From: Alteromonas confluentis
GTDB taxonomy: Bacteria; Pseudomonadota; Gammaproteobacteria; Enterobacterales; Alteromonadaceae
DNA: 64,000 bases
Direction of reading: 5' to 3'
NCBI RefSeq assembly: GCF_001757105.1
Contig: NZ_MDHN01000009.1
Span: 18,771 to 82,770 of the forward strand
Below, piece by piece: positions 1 through 6,626 of this stretch (the first letter of the stretch is position 1; every line of letters starts with the position of its first letter). A program made the position numbers and the translations under genes. The notes under the pieces were generated by a model. The model had not been told where the DNA came from, did no database searches, and saw only the letters and a program-made list of their open reading frames with translations.

Positions 1-1924
1 CATCACGACGGGCTGCAATGCTCAGGGTCAATGCTTTAGCAAAAGGCACATTGGAGTCTTTTCCGAAAACCGGGATAGACGTTTCGACAAAATAGCCTTC
101 CCGCGTACGGTGCATTGATTCACCGGTAATGTAAGCAATTTCGTTACTGCCAACGCCATCGTCGTTGTATTCAGCACCAATCGCATAATTAATTTCACCG
201 GCAGGCAGTTCGAACACCGAGCCGGTTAAACGTAATTCAAAGTTTTCCAGCTTCGACGTTCTTTCTTCTGTTACATCCTGATAGAAGAAGTCACTGATTG
301 AGCCGCCAGTGCCATCCGCTGAGGATTTCCACGGGTTGAATGCAACGGTAGGATCTGAACTGGTGAGTGCTAAACATTGACGATCGAAAAGATCCTGTCT
401 GAAGGCAAGCTCATCACCTGAGTAACGGCCCTGACTCAGGAAGAAGTTGTAACAGGCAACGCCGTTAGGGCTGGTAGGGTCACTGTTAAACGAAACTTCA
501 GATCCAGACTTAAAGCTGCTTCCGGTGGTCTTCGAGCGGGATGTGGTATAGATGAAATCGACCTTCGTATCATCGGATATTTCGTAGGTCAGCCCTAAAT
601 TCAGGTTCCAGGAATCGTTTCTGTTTTGTGTATAGCCCAGCGGTAACTCGCCGGTCGCAATTTCATCTTCAGGATGATAATAAGCAGTAACGCCTGGTGA
701 CCAGCTACTTAATGCATACGCAGGGAACGGATTATAAGCTTGTCCTGGTGCAAGGGTTACTGATAACCCGCTCCATTGAATGTCATTCTGAGAGGATTCG
801 CTTCGGGTAAACATACCGTTACCCGTGAAAACCAGGTGCTCGGTAAGACGCTGTTCAAAACTGACGGTGGCACTTTGGGTTTCTGACTCTGGGCCGCCAA
901 CGCGGGGCACAAAATCGCGCATGGCTTCACGACCCACCAAAATCATATCGTCCATGGTGGGTTGGCCGGTAAAGCCCGGTGCGACGGTATAAGCTTGTGT
1001 AAGCGTATCGTACATACCGGTTTCAGGGTTGTACGTAGAAACAGAATTATCGATAAGAGCAGGTTGACCGCCCGCAGTGAACGAACGACGATCATAACTT
1101 GGATCATCATTGAAATAAGGCGCGTAGTTGTTCGTCACATAGCCTGTTTTCGCGTTGATGATGGGGGCGCGTTTTGAATAGTCCAGCGTTAACGACACAT
1201 TACCGGATGTCCATGCCTGGCCGGTGTATAAACTGATGCGTGAGTTATCTGCGCCGTTGTTTGAGTCTTCATGCTGCACACTCACTGTTGAGCCTGAATA
1301 GCCGCTTTTCAGAACAAAGTTGATTACGCCACCCATGGCGTCGGCACCATAAACGGCAGAAGCACCGTCGGTCGTAATTTCCACCCGCTCAATGGCACTT
1401 AATGGAATACCGTTCAGGTTAACAAAGCCATCCTCGATACCCGCCGCGCCAGCGACCCGACGACCGTTAATGAGGATAAGCGTGCGGCCTGCGCCCATGC
1501 CGCCCAGGTTCGCGGCAGAAACACCCAGCGCACCAATGGTTGACATACTGCGCGAGCTGCTGCCTACACCAAGGGGACCATTGGGATTCAGGTTAGCCAT
1601 ACCACCGATGGTAGCGAGGTTTTGTGGCAAGGTGCGGATTAGCTCTTCAACACTGGTTACGCCGCGACGTTTTATTTCATCTGCGGTAATAATTTCAGGT
1701 TTGTTGACGATATTCCCGTTTTGCAGACGAGAACCGGTAACTAAAATTCGTTCTTCAATAACCGGCGAATCGGCCTGAACAGACGAATCCTGCGTCTGAA
1801 CTTCTGTATCTTGTGTGGCGTCGACAGCGACCTCTGATTCCTGAATATTCGCTGCAAGAGAGGATGTGTGTATTCCCAGTACCGCAATCGCAACCAGCGA
1901 CAGCGGAAATTTATTGTTATTCAC
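1..1924 (-). CDS. TonB-dependent receptor, partial (C-terminus outside window)
   Basis: Outer-membrane TonB-dependent receptor that would import a large substrate using TonB energy. The frame is open from a GTG start at 1924 to the left edge (about 641 codons), so the C-terminal barrel strands and stop lie outside the window. A GGAG lies about 9 nt before the GTG. The N-terminus has a signal peptide (FPLSLVAIAVLG, then SSLAA), an acidic linker, a TonB-box-like ERILVTGSR and a plug domain with GAGRTLILINGRRVAG and DGASAVYGADAMGGVINF. These motifs fit the branch of TBDRs common in Alteromonadales and Xanthomonadales. It is divergent from the DUF2798 gene. The substrate cannot be read from this part. 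The start choice is supported by the ribosome site but GTG is uncommon. Confidence 0.9.
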   Translation of the reverse strand, partial: MNNNKFPLSLVAIAVLGIHTSSLAANIQESEVAVDATQDTEVQTQDSSVQADSPVIEERILVTGSRLQNGNIVNKPEIITADEIKRRGVTSVEELIRTLPQNLATIGGMANLNPNGPLGVGSSSRSMSTIGALGVSAANLGGMGAGRTLILINGRRVAGAAGIEDGFVNLNGIPLSAIERVEITTDGASAVYGADAMGGVINFVLKSGYSGSTVSVQHEDSNNGADNSRISLYTGQAWTSGNVSLTLDYSKRAPIINAKTGYVTNNYAPYFNDDPSYDRRSFTAGGQPALIDNSVSTYNPETGMYDTLTQAYTVAPGFTGQPTMDDMILVGREAMRDFVPRVGGPESETQSATVSFEQRLTEHLVFTGNGMFTRSESSQNDIQWSGLSVTLAPGQAYNPFPAYALSSWSPGVTAYYHPEDEIATGELPLGYTQNRNDSWNLNLGLTYEISDDTKVDFIYTTSRSKTTGSSFKSGSEVSFNSDPTSPNGVACYNFFLSQGRYSGDELAFRQDLFDRQCLALTSSDPTVAFNPWKSSADGTGGSISDFFYQDVTEERTSKLENFELRLTGSVFELPAGEINYAIGAEYNDDGVGSNEIAYITGESMHRTREGYFVETSIPVFGKDSNVPFAKALTLSIAARRD

Positions 1925-2232
1925 TTGTTGTTTCTCCGAATTGAGTAAATTGCCCATTCGAGTTTGGCGGCTAGCTTATATGTCATTTTTATTACTAAGC
2001 TCGAACGCCTTTTTTATAGCGAATAAACCTTGCACCAACCTTGCAGCGTGCATTTTTTATACATGGATAGTTAACCGATATTTAAAGGTTATATTAGCAG
2101 AATGAAATGAACGTGAAAATTACGCAAGACGTGGCGTACGGGCGGTATAAAACTGGTGAATACTGCGTGTCATCATGTACAATTTAACTTCTGATATGTG
2201 CAAAATTAAGCCAGACAAAGAGGCTGATAGTC
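1925..2232. promoter_or_regulatory. Divergent intergenic region
   Basis: About 300 bases between the leftward receptor and the rightward DUF2798 gene. It is AT-rich and must hold promoters for both. An inverted TTCGAG/CTCGAA pair sits near 1957-2010 but I cannot assign it to a regulator. No RNA gene or credible ORF was seen. Confidence 0.35.
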
Positions 2233-2478
2233 ATGATCCATCCCCGTTTCGCTCCCATTGTATTTGCCTTGTTCATGGCATTTTTTATGTCTGGCATTAT
2301 GTCCCTGGTGGTGACCATCATTAACATTGGATTTGTTGACGACCTTCTCACCCGTTGGCTAACGTCCTGGCCCATGACTTTTGCCATTGCCTTTCCCATC
2401 ATCATGATGGTTTCACCCGTGGTGAAGCGCATTGTGGGTAAGCTCGTGATGCAGGAAGCGGTGGTCAGGCAGCGGTAA
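2233..2478 (+). CDS. DUF2798 family small membrane protein
   Basis: An 81-residue protein with two predicted membrane helices, about residues 7-31 and 47-66, separated by a short loop with a WLTSWPM motif. The pattern of an FFMSGIMSLVVT first helix, a central SWPMTFAIAFP and a positively charged VVKRIV after helix two matches the DUF2798 family, whose biochemical role is unknown. It lies 37 nt upstream of the MFS permease gene in the same orientation and may be co-transcribed with it. An ATG start is used; the upstream AGGCTGATAGTC gives a moderate ribosome site. Confidence 0.7.
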   Translation: MIHPRFAPIVFALFMAFFMSGIMSLVVTIINIGFVDDLLTRWLTSWPMTFAIAFPIIMMVSPVVKRIVGKLVMQEAVVRQR

Positions 2479-2515
2479 GCCAAATTTCTTTTAACGGCAA
2501 CGGCAGGGAACCTGT

Positions 2516-3703
2516 TTGTCGATACTAACTAAAGTCACGCCCGGTAGTCCTTACTGGCGGTTATCTGCCTTCTACTTTTTCAACTGTGCGGTGCTCGGCA
2601 CTATGCTGCCGTACTGGATGTTGTTCATGCAGTCGCTGGACTATTCAGCATGGCAAATCGGCCAGCTCACGTCGCTTCAAATGGTTACCGCTATCGTCGC
2701 ACCTTATGTATGGGGGGAAATCTGCGATCGGGCGTCCTCTAGGATTCGGGTTATTCAGCTGGGTAACCTGTTCGCCGTGGTTAGCTTTGCAGGAGCGTTC
2801 TTCTGTTTCAACAGTTACTGGGCGCTGGTGGCAGTTTTGTGCATGAGCGCTTTTTGCTGGCAAGGACTAAATGCCCAGTTTGAACTTATCACCCTTAGTC
2901 ATCTGGCAAATAAGCCAGAAAGATATGGGCGGATCAGGTTATGGGGCTCCGGCGGATTTCTTACTGCGGTGTGGGCAGTGGGTCAAATCGTGGAACAGTA
3001 TTCCGTGGACTACCTGCCGTATATCGTGCTGGGTTTGCTGTGCGTTTTGTGGCTGGTCACGCTGGTAAATCAGGGGCCGCCGACACTGCCCGTTTCATCG
3101 AGGCTACAGGGAAATACAGAAAGTTTGTGGAAACAGTCCGCGCTGTGGGGGCTGCTATTTATCTTCTTCTTAGTGAATTTCAGTCACGGCAGCTATTACG
3201 GCTTTTACAGTTTATTGCTGAAAGAGCAGGGGATTAGTGCCGCCGTCACCGGTAACTTATGGACTGTGGGTGTAGCGTCAGAAATTGCGGTGTTTGCGCT
3301 GATGCCCTGGCTGATGCGTCATTTTTCGCTGCGTACACTGTTGCTTCTCAGTCTGGCGCTCACCACTGTGCGCTGGTTGGGCATGGCGTCCCAGAGCGGA
3401 AGCGTGGTGGAACTGACCTTATTGCAGCTTCTGCACGGTATCAGTTTCAGCGCAGTACACACCATCGCGGTGCTGCTTTTTAAGCAGGTTGCATCAACAC
3501 GAGACCAGGGAAAAGCGCAGGCGTTATACAGCGCGGTATGCATTGGCGCGGGGCAAGCAAGCGGCGTGGCACTAGGCGGTTACCTTTGGGCATATTCTTC
3601 CAGTGTGGCGTTTTACTTCAGTGCCCTGGCTGCCCTCGCATCACTGGTTGTGGTTTTTATCCTGATGCGACGGGTCGGCAATATTCAGTACCGGACGACC
3701 TGA
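2516..3703 (+). CDS. MFS transporter, PPP (phenylpropionate permease-like) family
   Basis: Inner-membrane major facilitator protein of 395 residues, the usual length for a 12-helix permease. The N-terminus (FYFFNCAVLGTMLPYW, then YSAWQIGQL) and the motif-A-like segment (APYVWGEICDR) resemble the HcaT/phenylpropionic acid permease subgroup, related to LacY-type proton symporters. Hydrophobic segments run the full length with a central hydrophilic break near residues 190-207. The start is TTG at 2516, preceded by CAGGGA; no better start was seen upstream. It follows the DUF2798 gene by 37 nt. The substrate cannot be predicted with confidence. Confidence 0.8.
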   Translation: MSILTKVTPGSPYWRLSAFYFFNCAVLGTMLPYWMLFMQSLDYSAWQIGQLTSLQMVTAIVAPYVWGEICDRASSRIRVIQLGNLFAVVSFAGAFFCFNSYWALVAVLCMSAFCWQGLNAQFELITLSHLANKPERYGRIRLWGSGGFLTAVWAVGQIVEQYSVDYLPYIVLGLLCVLWLVTLVNQGPPTLPVSSRLQGNTESLWKQSALWGLLFIFFLVNFSHGSYYGFYSLLLKEQGISAAVTGNLWTVGVASEIAVFALMPWLMRHFSLRTLLLLSLALTTVRWLGMASQSGSVVELTLLQLLHGISFSAVHTIAVLLFKQVASTRDQGKAQALYSAVCIGAGQASGVALGGYLWAYSSSVAFYFSALAALASLVVVFILMRRVGNIQYRTT

Positions 3704-4050
3704 ACACTGCGGCATAAGCAGCACTTGCTGGTCTATGCGTGCCTGGCTACTGCTGGAATCTTTGGTCGATATGTGAAGGTCACCTAAAGCCAAACAGCGG
3801 AACTTGTTGCTAACTCATTTTTATCCCAAAATGAGCTTATATGGAATATTGACCACAATAGTCTGCATCCTTAAAACCAATACTGAACTTTATCCCGTGT
3901 AAAATAAATCCTACCCCGCTGCCTATTCATCGGAAGAGAAATATGAACCTGTACCTTGGATGTATGTTTGAGTGTTCACTCTTCCATGTATGATATCCAA
4001 GGGCTAACTCTCTATTTTATATTACTTTACGTCTCTTCCAATGGGACATC
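3704..4050. promoter_or_regulatory. Intergenic region with nested dyads before the zinc-ribbon cassette
   Basis: This stretch holds an 8-bp inverted repeat, CCTTGGAT at 3954-3961 pairing with ATCCAAGG at 3995-4002, and inside its loop a second dyad GAGTG-TT-CACTC at 3970-3981. A 16-codon ATG frame overlaps these elements (3943-3993). The region probably contains the promoter of the 4051-4890 pair. No other gene is visible. Confidence 0.35.
3943..3993 (+). CDS. Possible 16-residue leader peptide (speculative)
   Basis: An ATG-to-TGA micro-frame encoding MNLYLGCMFECSLFHV. A purine-rich GGAAGAGAAAT precedes the ATG. The frame spans one arm and the inner dyad of a nested inverted repeat that lies just ahead of the 4051 gene, a position where leader peptides occur. 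There is no homology evidence and a frame this short is easily found by chance, so this is only a candidate. Confidence 0.15.
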   Translation: MNLYLGCMFECSLFHV

Positions 4051-4275
4051 ATGAAAATTGATTTTGTACGCGAATTGTCGTACATTTTAAGGTGTGGTAT
4101 GGGTTTTAAGGATGCTAAGCGGCAAGTCATCGAGTGTTTAGAAAAAGGGCTCGTTTCTCATGAAGTGAGAGATGACATTGACGTTAAAAATCTATTGGCA
4201 ATCGGGAGAGTGACACTTGAAGCAGGATTGGTATATCAAGTGGTACTTTGTAGAGCCGAACAGCGTATTCATTAG
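4051..4275 (+). CDS. Small hypothetical protein, possible partner (toxin?) of the zinc-ribbon protein
   Basis: A 74-residue protein I do not recognise. It is mixed alpha/beta in character: a helical first half (LSYILRCGMGFKDAKRQVIECLEKG) and a second half that could form strands (LLAIGRVTLEAGLVYQVVLCRA). It lies 21 nt upstream of a gene whose product has an MqsA/YgiT-like zinc ribbon. Small toxin genes followed by such zinc-finger antitoxins are a known arrangement, so a toxin-antitoxin role is a reasonable inference. No catalytic motif of MqsR or of DUF4258-type toxins can be confirmed. The ATG is preceded by TGGGA at short spacing. Confidence 0.5.
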   Translation: MKIDFVRELSYILRCGMGFKDAKRQVIECLEKGLVSHEVRDDIDVKNLLAIGRVTLEAGLVYQVVLCRAEQRIH

Positions 4276-4296
4276 TGTTCATCATTGAGGAAAATT

Positions 4297-4890
4297 ATGA
4301 AAATTTTCAAAGTAGGCGAGTCGCAAAAGGCGGCATGTAATAAATGCCAATCATTTGAAAATGCGACATTTCAGTTAAGAGATGTGCCTTTCAGTGATGG
4401 TCGTGGAATTGTGAAAAATGTACTGGTGGGTGTGTGTGACAAATGTGACAGCGTTACTGTTCTGCCACATCAATCAACTCCGGCCGTCAAACGTCAGTAT
4501 GAGGCCAGGCGCAAGCCGGTTGAAGGGCGCTTGCCTGCGCACCTGATTGACATTCTCAACCTGGCAACGCTCGAAATCGGTGCATCTACAGACTTTGTTC
4601 CCAGTATGATGAAGTACTACATCCATAAATTGTCGGAAGATGAAAAGGCAGCAAAAAAAATCGCGCAGTACCTTAAAAGCGAGCTGGCATCTGGTAGGTC
4701 AGAAAAACGCTTGTCGTTAAAAGGACGTCAAATTTTCGATGACATTGAGCACCTTAAAGCGCTGACGCATATTGAAAATACAACCGATTTGCTAAAGAGC
4801 ATAATCCTGAAAATAAATGAAGATGTGCTGGTTAAGAGAAGATCTAAACCAATCGAGAATCTGAGAAATATAATGGCGGCCGTTGCGTAG
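4297..4890 (+). CDS. MqsA/YgiT-like zinc-ribbon protein, putative antitoxin or regulator
   Basis: A 197-residue protein. The N-terminal 50 residues have paired CxxC knuckles (CNKC near residue 15 and CDKC near residue 49) around RDVPFSDGRG and a VKNVLVGV strand, the layout of the MqsA/YgiT antitoxin zinc domain. After it comes RLPAHLIDILNLATLEIGAS, which looks like a ribbon-helix-helix or other helical DNA-binding or dimerisation segment, not the HTH_3 domain of MqsA. The C-terminal 100 residues are helical and charged. ATG 4297 is chosen because GAGG lies 6 nt upstream; a TTG 12 nt earlier is in frame. It probably forms an operon with the 4051 gene. Confidence 0.6.
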   Translation: MKIFKVGESQKAACNKCQSFENATFQLRDVPFSDGRGIVKNVLVGVCDKCDSVTVLPHQSTPAVKRQYEARRKPVEGRLPAHLIDILNLATLEIGASTDFVPSMMKYYIHKLSEDEKAAKKIAQYLKSELASGRSEKRLSLKGRQIFDDIEHLKALTHIENTTDLLKSIILKINEDVLVKRRSKPIENLRNIMAAVA

Positions 4891-4944
4891 TAAGTTAATT
4901 GTAAAGTAGGCCCGACAAGGGTCAGAACTATAGGGTTTTATAAA

Positions 4945-5994
4945 CTACTTCGGCACTGGCCCGGTACTTTTACGCACTACCAACTGATGGGGCAGAATAT
5001 TCACTTCTTGCTGCGGCGGTTTGCCATCAATCAAATCCAGTAGAATAGTGGCTATGGTTTTGCCTATCTGTTCCATAGGTTGGGCAATGGTAGTGAGGGG
5101 TGGGGCACAATATTCGCCCAGCGCGATACCGTCTACACTGATCACTGACACATCGTCAGGTATCCGATATTCCAGTTCTCTTAACGCGTGCAATGCGCCA
5201 ATGGCCGCCAGGTCGCCGAAGCAGAAAATGGCTGTGGGCCGATGGCGTTGTTGCATCAGTCGTTGTGCACCGGTTACGCCTGATTGACTGGAAAAGTCGC
5301 CATGAAACACCAGTTTTTCTTCTACTTTCACACCCGCCTTAACCATTGCATCTCGAAAGCCTTTCTCACGAAGCTGGCTACTGTTAATTGTATCCGGGCC
5401 GGCAATCACGCCAATCCTTGTATGGCCTAACTTAAGTAAATGCTCAGTAGCTTCAACACCAATTTGGTAGTTATCGACGCCGACTTTGGGAATACCGCTC
5501 AGCTCTGTGAACTCGGATGCATTCACCAGCGGTGGAAGTTGTTCGTCCAACGGTTTGGACGGGTCAACATCAAAAGGAATACGACTCGAATTTGTGATAA
5601 TACCGTCAACTTGTCGGGTTCTCACCATGCCAGCAAAAGTGCGTTCTAAAGCCGGGTCGTCCTGAGTATCGTTAAGCACCACCGAATAGCCCCGCTGATT
5701 TGCTACATTCTCGATACTTCTGATCACTGGGGAAAAGTAAGGGTTGGTAATATCAGGCAACATGATAGCGATATTGCGGGATTTACCCTGACGTAGACCG
5801 GCAGCCAGCTTGTTTGGCGTATAGCCCATTTCAGCAACCACTTTGAGTACCTTTTCACGGGTTTTGGCACTCACTCGATCTGGCGTATTTAACGCCCGTG
5901 AAACGGTTGCCTTGCACACGCCAGCCTTTGTGGCGATGTCGCTCATGGCCATTTCTTTATTGGTATTCGCCGTTGTTGTTTTTTTATAGTCCAT
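4945..5994 (-). CDS. LacI family transcriptional regulator
   Basis: A 349-residue repressor. The helix-turn-helix is at residues 17-42 (MSDIATKAGVCKATVSRAL), followed by the hinge (NKLAAGLRQGKSR) and a periplasmic-binding-protein-like effector domain (NIAIMLPDITNPYFSP, then GVIAGPDT, then FCFGDLAAIGALHALRE). It is divergent from the TBDR and GH144-like genes, and the gap carries a perfect palindrome of LacI-family type, so it probably represses that locus and itself until a sugar ligand binds. It has about 16 residues before the usual family start; ATG codons at residues 15 and 17 are alternative starts. No strong ribosome site is visible for any of them. Confidence 0.93.
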   Translation of the reverse strand: MDYKKTTTANTNKEMAMSDIATKAGVCKATVSRALNTPDRVSAKTREKVLKVVAEMGYTPNKLAAGLRQGKSRNIAIMLPDITNPYFSPVIRSIENVANQRGYSVVLNDTQDDPALERTFAGMVRTRQVDGIITNSSRIPFDVDPSKPLDEQLPPLVNASEFTELSGIPKVGVDNYQIGVEATEHLLKLGHTRIGVIAGPDTINSSQLREKGFRDAMVKAGVKVEEKLVFHGDFSSQSGVTGAQRLMQQRHRPTAIFCFGDLAAIGALHALRELEYRIPDDVSVISVDGIALGEYCAPPLTTIAQPMEQIGKTIATILLDLIDGKPPQQEVNILPHQLVVRKSTGPVPK

Positions 5995-6124
5995 TCTCTG
6001 GATGTCCCGGAAATACGTTTATTTTTAAGCAAATAACTTCCATCGCTCAGGTCGATATCCATATGTGGAGCCTGAATGAGGGTGGTTAAGTCTGGCATCG
6101 ATTGCAAAGTAAAGCAATTTAGTT

Positions 6125-6140
6125 TGGAAATCGATTTCCA
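6125..6140. promoter_or_regulatory. LacI-family operator, perfect 16-bp palindrome
   Basis: TGGAAATCGATTTCCA is identical to its reverse complement and has the central CG typical of LacI/GalR-family operators. It lies 131 bp upstream of the divergent lacI-type gene start and about 490 bp before the receptor ATG. Confidence 0.75.
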
Positions 6141-6507
6141 TTTTGACGTTTTGATTGTCTGTTAACTAAATTTTGCAACTGTTTTATATGGACTTTTTTT
6201 GTTTCCAGTTCACAGGTTCTACGTCTGGGTAGAAGGCAGAATTACACCAAACACAAATCAATCGTTTGAGATTTAATGTTAAAAAATAATCTCATTGTAC
6301 TCTGGGCACGTATCAGTATTTTAACATTGTGTCTCAGCTTAATTTCAATTAATTCATGGCTCTAGACTTTGTTGTTGTTATTTTTCTTGAGAATAGATGT
6401 TAATTTTTTGTGTTTGACTTTAGACTTTAGGCTAATGTAAATTCGATATCAGATCGCTGGAGCAGGGCGCAAATGATCCTGAATCCAGCTTTTTATTGCC
6501 TGGGTAA

Positions 6508-6522
6508 TGAAATCGGTTTCCA
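6508..6522. promoter_or_regulatory. Second LacI-type operator
   Basis: TGAAATCGGTTTCCA matches the 6125 palindrome at the GAAATCG and TTTCCA positions, with a G replacing A after the central CG. Two such sites in one divergent gap suggest looping or dual control by the adjacent LacI protein. Confidence 0.55.
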
Positions 6523-6626
6523 AAAATAAAGAAGGGCGTTACAGCCTATTTACCAGATTTTTTGGCGACAGGTTGCGTGTGGAGTATCGCAGGAGCGCAC
6601 TGGGCCACTTTTATGGAGAGACACAT

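Larger units (their letters stand above)
5995..6626. promoter_or_regulatory. Divergent regulatory region of the LacI/TBDR/GH144-like locus
   Basis: A 632-base AT-rich gap with two LacI-type sites (6125-6140 and 6508-6522). A weak promoter-like pair, TTGACT at 6414-6419 and TAAATT at 6438-6443 with 18-nt spacing, would put the receptor transcript start between the two sites, so the downstream site could act as a roadblock. An in-frame ATG at 6507 lies on the second operator and is probably not the translation start. The leader before ATG 6627 is therefore long. The promoter call is inference. Confidence 0.5.

Noticed and set aside
6507..6626. An N-terminal extension of the 6627 receptor from ATG 6507
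   Set aside because: It overlaps an operator-like site, has no ribosome site, and places 40 charged residues before a normal signal peptide.
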